DNA of 64,000 bases, from positions 59,597,453 through 59,661,452 of the forward strand of contig CM060198.1 of the NCBI GenBank assembly GCA_030549335.1, written 5' to 3'. The notes under the pieces were generated by a model, which searched no databases, was not told the origin of the DNA, and saw nothing but the letters and a program-made list of their open reading frames with translations. Positions 23,545-33,547 of the stretch are shown one piece after another. The position numbers and the translations under genes are program-made. Position 1 is the stretch's first letter. The number at the start of each line of letters is the position of its first letter. Origin of the DNA: Pontederia crassipes (Eukaryota; Streptophyta; Magnoliopsida; Commelinales; Pontederiaceae).

Positions 23545-24302
23545 AATTAGGGGTGTTCACTGATGAACTTGATAATTCGACCCGACCTAGTTTGGCAGAT
23601 AGTGGACGGCTTGGACCTAATTCAACTCGGCCACAATTCGAAGAATGGTGAGGTCGGGTACAAATCAATTTGACTTGACGATTCAAATTTTTTATTTATT
23701 TATTTAATTTTAATACAAGTTTAAGCTTAAATTTCATTTAAAATTTTAAAAAATTAAAATAAACTAGTTTAAATATGGAAATAATATTTAGATATTTGTA
23801 AAGTTTATTTTATTTTTTTAAAATAAATATTAAATAATATGAAAAGTAAGATTTTTTCTTAAAAAAATGATGATCGAGTAACTCGAGCACCCGACTCATA
23901 TTGGCTATGTTTGGATTATAGAATCGAAGTTCTGCAAAGTTCTTGGAACATAGTCATTTGATGTTGAAGTTCTCATCGATCGTTTGGCCAAAAATTGTCG
24001 ACAATGAGAACTTTAAAAGTTGACACGACATAAAAATTCGAACTGTCGCGTGAGTTAGGAGGTAAGTTCGGACTCGTGAGCGGAACTTGTAAAGTTCTTG
24101 CATTTTGCGAGAACTTTTTTGGTGGAACTTCGTCCGTTAATCGAACATAAATTCCTGTAGGCCCCACAAATTTTTGCACGCATGTTTAGCGGAACTTTGT
24201 GAAGTTCTGTCTAAAGTTCTCAAAACAATCAGAGCGAGTGGGTCCAAAAGCTTCTGACCCGATTTCGAATCGGTTTGTTAATGGTTCACCCGTGAAACGC
24301 TC
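23545..24302. mobile_element. nested fold-back elements
   Basis: The outer ends TAGGGGTGTTCACTGATGAAC and (other strand) TGGAGCGTTTCACGGGTGAAC are a weak inverted pair, with CCGACC-type sequence inside each. This matches the hAT-like family described at 61110, but no target duplication is left. Inside, at 23900-24235, sits a second inverted structure built from AAAGTTCT/AGAACTTT motifs. Confidence 0.45.
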
Positions 24303-24860
24303 CAGTGGATAATCTATTTGAATGATTCGGCTATTTTGTTTTAAATTATCATTGCTCACTAGATGGCGTGCTTGATTTTAATATTGATATCTATAGTTTT
24401 ATTATTTATGATAATTTGAATACACTTAATTAGATAATTCATCCTGTAAGAGTTATCTCGGTAACATTTAACATTGTCGCAAAATTATCTATCCAATCAA
24501 ACTCTCAAAAATAAAATCCAAGTAGTTAACTACAAATTTTAGCACTAGTAAATCTATAACTTAATGGTTAATTAAAAACTTGAACTAACTTTCTCAGAAT
24601 TTGGAAGGTCACTTCTCTTAAGACATCACAAGATAAAAATGGACAAGAAAATATTTGTAAAAACACCAGAGACGTTCCATTAACTTTAGCTTTCAAACTG
24701 GTCTTAAGCTTTCACTCAGAGCAATTCAGTACACTTCAAACATATTACAAAGGAATGACAACTGCATAACACAATTGAATTCTCACAAATAAATAGGTGA
24801 AATGTATATAGGTATCTCAAACATAAGATAGATAAGTTGCACCGTCATGTGGACATCTGC
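24303..24860. other. 3' flank of the COR413 gene
   Basis: AT-rich; the part beyond about 24640 is probably the 3' untranslated region of the minus-strand COR413 gene. No other gene is seen. Confidence 0.4.
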
Positions 24861-27209
24861 TTACAGTAAAACCACCAAACTCCAGATGGGGTAAACCAAG
24901 AGAAGAATGATGCCTATGGAGTTTGATATCCCATGGCTCTGCGTGAAAGAGTTCCTGAAGCCCCCTGATGCCCTGATGTGTTCTTGGAGCAGGTAGCAGC
25001 CGATAATCAGGCAAATAACAAGACCAATCACGCCGTGGTAATCTTCCCTAATTGTATAGGCGAAAAAGCCCGGAGCAACCGCAAGGAGGAGAATTAGTGA
25101 CCCCGGCATCTCCAGCCAATCTGTATCACAGGACAGAACTGGTAAGGATCTATTTCATGCTGCCAAACATTGCATAACTTTAAACTCTGTACTTATTCCA
25201 CCACCATTGCGATAGACTCAGAAAATTAAATTATTATGAGAAAATAAGTATGATGTTTTTTTAGGTCTACCAAGTTTACTGCTATAAGAACATAGATGAT
25301 CAAAACTCAGAATATTGTATGATGTAGGGTGTTACAAGTAATTGTGCATTATCTAAACAGACAAGCAAAAAATGTCCATGATTGTGTTCCAATCTTGATA
25401 AATTCACATCAAAATACAAGCATATTGCAAATCTGGCATGAACAAGATTTATGAACCTGAACTTGGAAGTTTCGATTAATTATTGATATCAATGTAAGAT
25501 CGAAAGTCAGGAGATGCTGTCAGTCTCCAGTATTAAACAAGTCCCTGTTCCTGTGCAGCTTTTTATGAGGGTAACATATACACCAATACTAAAAGTACCA
25601 CATGTTGAAAATTTATAGTAATTCAGGGAGAGAGCTCTCAGAAATGATATCTAGGACAAGCTTTTGTGTGTGAGAGAGAAGACATCCAAGAAAATTATCC
25701 GAATATTGGAGGTGCTATGACAGGCTAACAGAATAATATACAATATAATTCAATCAAATTCAGTTGGATGTTTTCCTAACAATTCGATGACATGCATATA
25801 ACAAACTTTCAGCTTTAGCGCAAATTGTGATGATTTCTAAAAGTTATTCAAGTTACCATACTAGGTGGACTTGGTTCGTTCAATGAATAAGGATAAGAAG
25901 GATCCACTGGGGATGAACGGCAAGTGCACTTAGATAGTTAGATATACACTGGAAAATTCAGAAACACATATTGCTGCACGCCCAAGCACAAGTATTTAAA
26001 CATGGCAGAAGGACATACATAACATCTATAATCACATGCACAAATATTAAATATCCATGAGCTCAAGCATTATTCTTTATAGGTGATTTTATGAAATATG
26101 ATCATGAATGAACTCTAGCAAATTTGGAATTATACCTGGAAAATGGCGAGGGAAGAAGAGGCGTAGGACAACAACAATGAATGAAATCCATAACCCAACT
26201 TCTCCTCTGCATAGCAAAAATCAGAGAAAAGTATATTGTCATACATAATGATGAATGAAGATATAACTTAATTTCTTGAACCGAAAATCTTTTCCAACCT
26301 CAAAATTGATCAGAAAGTAAATAAAAAAATTGAAGACAATAGTGAGTGTGCCATTTATGTTCACTAGTCTGTGGGCACTTAACCAATCCAGACTTGGATG
26401 TTCAATGAAATTACGACGATCCTTCCATATGTGTCTTTTTCCATTTAAATCACAGTCATCTACCAAGATCTAATATTCGTTTGTCAACACGAGATAGTTA
26501 GGCAATCATCATCCTGCTACGATTGATTGCAAGTAGTTTGAATTATGTGAAGTGGAACACGTATGGCTGATAGTGACTGCACGACACCTTCCTCTCACTC
26601 GCTCTAAAACAAAGACCTTTCACAATCAACAGCAGAATCTTAGAGAGGTGGTACAACTAAAAACAGTTACCTCAGCAGATTAAAAATCACAGATGGTAAG
26701 CTCAAGAAGATATAGGGGACCAAAAGTGAGGTCAGCATGTTTGTTTTCCAATTTGTTCTGTCGAGTATCAGCAGATATCTGCAACACCAGCAAATAAGAA
26801 AAACAGAAGAGTTGATCGAAGTGACAACATGAGAAGCTGACAATAGACAGAAGCAATTGAAAAATTGAAACTTGAGCAGAATTTTCCAGCACTCGTAGCA
26901 CTCTATTCCATGTTGAAACGAAAAGATACCTTTTTGGGTGGTTCGGCAGAAGTAACTTTCAGACCATGAGGGGAAATGCAGATAGAAAGAAGAGAACGAA
27001 AGGAACGAGCTCACTCACATGGCCGCGATGGAGGCGAGGAACTTGAAGAAGGTGGTGCCGAAGCCCAAGCCGGCGCCGAGCACCAAGGCATGATTGGCCA
27101 GCTTCCTCGCGGCCACGCCGAGGTCCTTCAGGTCCGAATCGATCAGCTGCTGCATCGCCGCCTCGCTCGCGGCGTCCGTCTTCATCTTGAGGTACCCAAA
27201 TTTCGCCAT
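24861..27209 (-). CDS. COR413PM: COR413 cold-regulated membrane protein (plasma-membrane type)
   Basis: Four coding exons on the minus strand: 27209-27019, 26778-26671, 26206-26136 and 25120-24861. All introns are GT/AG and the phases join to 209 residues. COR413 proteins are multi-pass membrane proteins induced by cold, drought and ABA, thought to stabilise membranes. The model has the family features in order: an N-terminus with KMKTDA and LIDSDLKDLGVAARKLA; several hydrophobic helices including YLLILDRTNW and PYIFLSLPSVIF; FFPRHFPDWLEMPGSLI; and the near-invariant C-terminal block CYLLQEHIRASGGFRNSF followed by a last helix. Length agrees with Arabidopsis COR413-PM1 (about 197). The absence of a long plastid transit peptide favours the plasma-membrane type over the inner-envelope type. 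The upstream ABRE cluster supports stress control. Confidence 0.95.
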
Positions 27210-27384
27210 TATCCGCACTAACAGGAGGAGGAGGTGGAGGAAGAAGGCAGCAAGAAAAAAAGACGAGAGTTTTTGGTTTTGGATCAACAATCGAAATGTC
27301 ACGGAGAAGAGAACAAAAATTATGGACAGTTTGATTGATGGATCCGTAGCTTTGCATTAAGCGTGAGCGCGAGAGGTCGTGGGT

Positions 27385-27429
27385 CCACGTGGCTTATTGG
27401 ATAACTACGATCATACGTGGCGCACGTGC
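27385..27429. promoter_or_regulatory. ABRE/G-box cluster in the COR413 promoter
   Basis: Three ACGT cores lie within 45 bases: CCACGTGGC (27385-27393), TACGTGGC (27414-27421) and GCACGTGC (27422-27429). They are about 175-220 bases upstream of the COR413 start codon. ABREs are bound by ABF/AREB bZIP factors and generally need more than one copy to work, so this cluster is a plausible ABA and cold response module. Confidence 0.7.
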
Positions 27430-27955
27430 ATGGGTCCCGAGAAGTGGGGACCCGTTTACTCGTTCTTACCTCGTCGGCCGCGTCCCATGCTGTTGCTAAA
27501 ATGGGCCAACATGGGCTGGAACTTGTTTGACCGATTTGCGAAAGAGGTATCCGTCTCGTAGGGTTGGATTGAATCTGGCCCAACTACGAAGAGGCACTGA
27601 AGAGGCCCACGTTGAGCAAAGACCATGAAGTGATTCGCCTCCACGTTCATTATCATAAGGTATCTGTTCTGGACTGCGCATTTCGCCGAACGTGTAGGCA
27701 GCAGGCGGTGGCGACAGCCACCGTCATTATCAAGACTCCCTCGGCCATAGCCCGTTGCCGCCGCTTCCAGGACACTACCCGCAGTCTCCACGATCCCCGG
27801 CACCGCCATCCCGTGTTAGCCCAACTCTCGGGTCACTGCCGCCTCATCACGACCCACATCCTGAATACGCACGAATCAGACAGTAACTTCTCATCCTTTT
27901 TATTTGATTGTTTTTAGCTATTACATAGTAAAAAAAAGGTTCCATTATCCTATTC
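27430..27955. other. intergenic DNA between COR413 and an LTR element
   Basis: GC-balanced up to about 27860 and then AT-rich. Open frames of 60-117 codons occur on both strands but none resembles a known family. No gene is called. Confidence 0.35.
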
Positions 27956-27960
27956 CAATT

Positions 27961-29748
27961 TGTTGGGATCCTAGTTGAATTAAATATTAGATTAGAATTA
28001 GTATTTTCTTTTATTAATTTTTTTCCTTATTTGGGCTAGCGTTTGGCTTTGACTAAGATTGTTATGAGTTCAAGAGACTCATGGATTTTTTTTCGATCAT
28101 ATATAAGAATTAATCTTCTTTTGATTGATAATGGTTGGAAGCAACTACTTTTTTAATTTTGACCTTGTCTATTGAGGTTTTGATCCCGTCAACCCTGCAG
28201 GACCCAAATAACTCAATTTTTAACCATGAATTAATTTAGGGTACTAGTTGCACTAGGATCCTATCAAATGGCATCAGAGTTGTTCAATCTTCGTGGAACA
28301 ATGTGATATTTTGAATTTTTTGTTGGACCAATGACCTAACTGGCCCTTTTCTTAAGAAAGAACCTGTCGTGCCCCTACAATCTACCTTCTTCACTGCAAA
28401 TCTATGACCAACACATTGTCATTGTCATTGCTGATTTCTGTCACAAACTCATCATATACATTATTATTGTTAATTCATACTTTTAATCTGACATGTCAAA
28501 TCTACAAATAAATTTTGATGGCTTCCCAAGATTTGCCCTTCTTCAAAAGTTCTTGACATTTTTCAGAAATTTTTATATTGGCATGTTACTCGAATTGAAG
28601 AATGATTTTAACAAATTTTACAAGTATCCAATAATTGAAATGAAGACAAGTAAATAAACATGAAAGGGCGTGAAGAAGATGAGGTAGCCAAGATTAACAA
28701 CTAAGAAGTATCTTAGAGTATCAAACACGTTTTGAACTACTTTCAAGTTGCCCTAATAATAGAGTGAATATAAATTGGTGGAAACTTTTCTTGAAGCGTC
28801 CTCCTTAATCTTCAATAGAAAGTGAAAGCTCGACGGCCTATTATTATGGTTGTTGCTATTTCGTTTGCCCAAGTGACAGAAGAACATTGGAATGAATGGA
28901 GAGTCAATTACATAAAAAACTAGCTATCATTGGGAGGGCCTACTGCTCCACACTTTTCTTATGAAACATCAGCTAAAATGTTATTATAACTGGTCATGAA
29001 CAATATTGAAAACAAGTTAGTTGTGATTCAACTTTTGGATGAGCCAATGAGTTTTAATAAAGAGACAATAATTGTGGAATTTAAATGTGATAAGCAAAAG
29101 TGTTTTGAAGAAGAGTCATCCACCATAGAATGCATTAGATTTGATGTTGAAAATATTATTATGCAATCAAATGTTGAAGAGTTATCAACCTATAAAGATA
29201 CTAAGCTCATTCATGCTTCTGGTGGTTGACTCTTTGATGAATTTGAAAAACTTTAATGTGGAAAAGACTAAAAGTCATATTCATTCATGCAAAAAGAATT
29301 TTGTCAATTTCAAGTCCTCTTCCTTCGGTCGATGCAGATTTATTTATGTTCAAATGCTACTAACGCATAGTCAAAATTACTTACTGAAAGAGAATCTTCA
29401 TTTTTTTCAAGTTCTCAACTGGCATTGTCTAGTCAAGCATCGAAAAGAAAAGTTCTCTAACATGTTTCTGCGTTGCCTTGATGAAAAGGTTGTTTTGAAT
29501 AGGGTAAAAATGTTAGGATTCTAGTTGAAATATTATATTAGGATTAGTATTTTCTTGTTTAGTTTAGTGTTTACCTTATAAATATTGTACCTTGAACCTT
29601 TTTTGAATCATATATGACAATTGATCTTATTTTGATAATTGTTATCAGCAATTATCTTGAAGGTCTGACCCTCTCAAAGTGATATATTGGAGGCTTGATC
29701 CCGTCTAAGTGATTAACTTAGGGCCATAGTTGAATTAGGATCCTATCA
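27961..29748 (+). mobile_element. small LTR retroelement with tRNA-Met-like primer site
   Basis: The left LTR (27961-28266) starts TGTTGGGATCCTAGTTGAA and ends TAGGATCCTATCA. The right LTR (29511-29748) starts TGTTAGGATTCTAGTTGAA and ends TTAGGATCCTATCA. Both also share the TTGATCCCGTC and ATTAGTATTTTCTT blocks. The primer-binding site TGGCATCAGAG begins at 28269 and resembles the initiator tRNA-Met site TGGTATCAGAG. Flanks CAATT (27956-27960) and CAATG (29749-29753) look like a worn 5-bp target duplication. The 1.24-kb interior has no intact gag or polymerase, only two short open frames (28996-29229 and 29141-29524) of unknown origin. It is non-autonomous, or an internally deleted larger element. 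Confidence 0.75.
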
Positions 29749-29753
29749 CAATG

Positions 29754-30158
29754 CCCGTCATCACTCTCTATTAATTCCTCATCTTTATCATTTCATGTAT
29801 TGTTAAGTGGTTGAGTACAAATAAAGAGAAAGAAAAATGAAATAGAGAGATTTCATAGGAGATCTCAGGCATATTCTATGGCTTGGCAACTCTCCATCTG
29901 TATGGAATAAACCATCACGAGCACTAGTTTGAGCTGATATGAACTAAACTTTTACGAAAAATTATAATTGGTTAAGCACCAGAGACTTTAGTGTGATTCT
30001 CTTATTGGAGGTACCATCCTTTTTTATGCATTTGATGCTAAATGGAAGTCGTGGAAAAATCAAGGCTTCCAAACTGCGCAGATATGTGATCCAATGATAT
30101 GAAAATCATTTAGTTCAATCCATTTTAGGAGGCTCGATCTCCGTAGGAATCTTTTGAA
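29754..30158. other. probable promoter and first leader exon region of LIP2
   Basis: No coding gene. The sequence up to 30161 ends in a good splice donor (G/GTAAGT at 30162), paired with an acceptor TTTGCAG ending at 30344, so the LIP2 transcript probably has an untranslated first exon here. Confidence 0.45.
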
Positions 30159-30348
30159 TTGGTAAGTTATGGTAACTCTATTTGTGTTCAGTCTACAATA
30201 ATTTCTTATGGTTAATTAATTCTGTCCAATCTGCTTATGTTTTGTTGACTCTGTTTGCATTTGGCCATCATTATGTTAGGTCACTTAGTTTTGTTCTTAA
30301 CTGTTTTCTGTTGATCATGAATTCCATCAACATTGTGTTTGCAGCTTC

Positions 30349-30351
30349 ATG
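30349..30351 (+). promoter_or_regulatory. upstream out-of-frame ATG before LIP2
   Basis: An ATG five bases after the leader-intron acceptor opens a frame of about 37 codons that overlaps the LIP2 start (30359) in another frame. It could lower translation of LIP2 by leaky scanning. The inference depends on the mRNA starting upstream and on the leader splice being right. Confidence 0.4.
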
Positions 30352-30358
30352 AAACAGG

Positions 30359-32628
30359 ATGATCTCGGCAAAGACTGGGGTTATGTGTTTGCATATACCT
30401 CAAATTGCCTCAAGAAAGGTGCAAGAATGCTCATCGTGTCATGTACAGTTCTCAGATACAGATGGATATGTTACCAGTCAATCTGTCATTAGAAGCCATG
30501 GTGTAAGAAGGAGGTTTGACAATGAATCTGCAACTCTTTTATTTTGATTTGTTTTCTTTTCTAGCCTAACAAAGTATATTGGTCATTGGGATCTGGAATA
30601 TTTTTTATTTGTATTTCTCGGAAAAACTTTCCACTTCACCTCGTTCTAACAAAAAAATCCTTTTAAGTCCTCTGAAGGGTAGTTAACATGTATCTTACCT
30701 GGCAGATGTCAATATTACGATCTTCATGACAAGCTTGTTCCTTATATGGAGGCTTGGTCTTCTCAAAAGTCAATATTGAGGAGGCGACATGACTTGGTCA
30801 GTAGAGATGAAGATCACGACGACACATTGATCATTCTTCAGCACCCTTCGGTGTATACGTTGGGGACAGCTAGTCAAGAAAAATATTTGAATTTTGATTT
30901 GAAAGATGCCCCATATGACATTCATCGGACTGAACGTGGTGGAGAAGTTACATATCATGGTCCTGGGCAGGTTGTATTTGAATGCTGCATTGTTTTTAGG
31001 AAATTTTCTTAAATTCTAGAGGGGTCTTTAATTTGTTTAATTTTTTTTAGAGATGGCATGCATAATTTCTTCATTCAGTATGGAATATATTATTTTAATG
31101 CCTGATTATAGATCTTAGACCATTACTTTCTATAATAAAAATCTGTCTTTTCTATTCTACTCAGTATTTTTTTATGTTTATCTCCATCATTTCTGTCTTT
31201 CCATTCTATGTACATCATTAGACAGTAATATTCTGACCCTTTCAGAACACATGCAATTTATTATGTTTGTTCTGTTCTTTTTTTTTTTTTTTTTGAGCAG
31301 ATTGTTCTGTTCTTCATAGCTTTTCTTTTTGGCCTTCATTGAATAAACCAAGTTATTTAGAAAAATGGAGAGTGTAAGTGATATGGGACATCCTCTCAAA
31401 AGAAAAAAAAAGGTGATGTGGGACAAAATTAGTGTTATGGACCTTTTGCTCATGAATTACTAGATTTTGGTTATGGGCCTTTTGCCTATAATTTAAATTA
31501 GCATCCATTAGGGATTTTCCTTTTATTAAATTTTCTTTTAATTCGTTTTTCTTTTATTTGGTTCCCAGTTATTTGGTATAGGGTGTTTAGAACCCTATAA
31601 ACACTCTTGTATGGTTCCCTTGGAACATATGCTTTGATGGACTCCCGTCTGTAAGTAAAACAAAACTAGCATAAAAAATAAGTGATTTCTTTTTTTGTGA
31701 GGAAAAAGCAAGTAATTTTACATATTGAAATTGATCATATTCCTTTCTCTTTGTTTATATTCATAAGTTGCTTTCTTTATAGCTTGTTATGTACCCTATT
31801 CTCAATTTGCGGCATCATGAAATGGATCTACATTGGTACCTTAGATCCCTTGAGGAAGTGGTAATCAGGACACTTTCATCAGCATTTTCTATCAAGGCAT
31901 CAAGGATTGAAGGTTTGACTGGAGTTTGGGTTGGTATGTTCCTTACCTTTTTTTTTCAGTTGCAGAGGCACGTGAACTTAGTACAACATATACATCAAAA
32001 ACCTAAAATATTACATAAATTCCAATTTGTTAGAATCAAATTGGGGTTGTCGTACTCGTACCATTACAGTATGCCCATGTTTTTCATTTCCTACTGTCTT
32101 TTATTGTATATACAGTATCTGGAAAATAATTTGCAAGCTCCATGCATCCTTAGATGATTTAATTAATAATAGCTTTCAAGGTACTCTTTCATTTACTTAC
32201 ATATGCTATAAGATACATAAATGTTGTTACTTCAAATATTTACTTTCACTAATATTGTAATCTTCATTGGAAAAGCTTGATGAAAAGTGCTTGTGAAGAT
32301 AAAAAAATTAGAACTTGCTACACTTAATTTGTTTTTCTTCTCTGTTGCAGGAAATCAGAAGATTGCAGCAATAGGCATTCGAGTAGCACGGTGGATAACA
32401 TTTCATGGGGTAGCTGTAAACGTGACCACTGACTTATCTCCGTTTCAGCATATTGTGCCGTGTGGCTTACGAGACCGGGGCGTCGGTAGCCTTAAGGAGA
32501 TATTAGGTTGTCATGGAGGTGATCCTGATTTAATTAACTTGACTCATCAATCTTTGATCAAAGAGTTCTCTGAAGTTTTCCAGATGTCTCTTCACTGCAA
32601 TGTAGTCTCTGGATTGGAAATGCTTTAA
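30359..32628 (+). CDS. LIP2P: lipoyl(octanoyl) transferase, plastid type
   Basis: Four coding exons: 30359-30513, 30706-30970, 31783-31933 and 32351-32628. All splice sites are GT/AG and phases join to 282 residues. The enzyme (LipB family) moves the octanoyl group from acyl carrier protein to lipoate-dependent subunits such as the E2 of plastid pyruvate dehydrogenase, before sulphur insertion by lipoyl synthase. The family signature [19 protein letters not shown] spans the exon 2/3 junction. The acceptor lysine lies in [10 protein letters not shown] and the catalytic cysteine in [13 protein letters not shown]. The body closely follows my memory of Arabidopsis LIP2p proteins ([24 protein letters not shown]). 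The first exon (52 residues, few acids) would be a transit peptide, favouring plastids over mitochondria. An out-of-frame ATG lies 10 bases upstream at 30349. Confidence 0.93.
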
Positions 32629-33372
32629 GCAATAGAAAGAGGTTTTTTGGACCGTCCAAAGCTTCATGCTTCATAAACAAAATCATGGAAAGTTTTGCCT
32701 GTCCTCCCTCATTCTACTGGTTAAATCATTCTATTGGTATTATCAAGATCATTGAGCTCATGACAAGATCCCATACTGAACCAAGTAAAAGTTCCGTATG
32801 AATTCCCGGGACATGAGAAGTTGCAGTCAGCGCACAAGAAGGTGGGTCATTTGTTTGACGAAATGTCTTGTCCAGTGATGGTGTATCCACGACCAATGAA
32901 TCGTAAACTTGTTCTGCCTCCTGCAGTCTTTAGCATTTTTGTAAGATTTCTTCAAAATCCCCAGGGGATGATATCTATCTACACTTTGCCCAAGCGGGCT
33001 CGCCCGTTCAACCCTCTATAGTATAGTAGATGAAATGTCTTAAGCAAAAGCTTGCAATACAAGAAGCCACTCGATCTATGAGTGCCAATTTTCTTATGAC
33101 CATAGCGGGATGTTATAATACGATCTATTTCTGCAACAGACTCCGCGGGAGACCTGTTACGTATTATCATGCACGTACCCCCACAGTCCACAACATTGTT
33201 TTGTGGTACGTATTATCTGGTGAATTATAAGGCATGGAATGGCAGAAGGTATCCTAAAATTGGGACTATTATTCAGCTCCTTCATCTGATCCTAACATCT
33301 ATCCACAAGAACATCTATGTTGAGTTGCTGGATAAATGCACTATGCAGTAAGAATCTTATGCCCGTCTCACT
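32629..33372. other. 3' flank of LIP2
   Basis: Contains the LIP2 3' untranslated region and unassigned sequence up to the convergent NPH3 gene. The short open frames here show no domain. Confidence 0.4.
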
Positions 33373-33446
33373 AACTGGCATGCAACGTACCATGTAAGGC
33401 AGCATGCTATAACTGGCATGTAACGTACCAGTGTAAAGCAGCATGC
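33373..33446 (+). repeat. 38-bp tandem duplication
   Basis: Two units start AACTGGCATG at 33373 and 33411 and end GCAGCATGC, with a few substitutions. Each contains the phrases AACGTACCA and GCATGC. It lies about 100 bases beyond the NPH3-gene stop codon and so probably in its 3' untranslated or flanking region. Confidence 0.7.
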
Positions 33447-33547
33447 GTGACAACATCATGGCGAACTCTAATAATCATCGTCGTCGTTGTAACAGATCGA
33501 TGGACATGGAAGAAAAAGGAAAACCAAAAATAAAATGAGACCCTGCT

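Noticed and set aside
27456-27809. 117-codon minus-strand frame upstream of COR413
   Set aside because: No family resemblance and it overlaps several competing frames.
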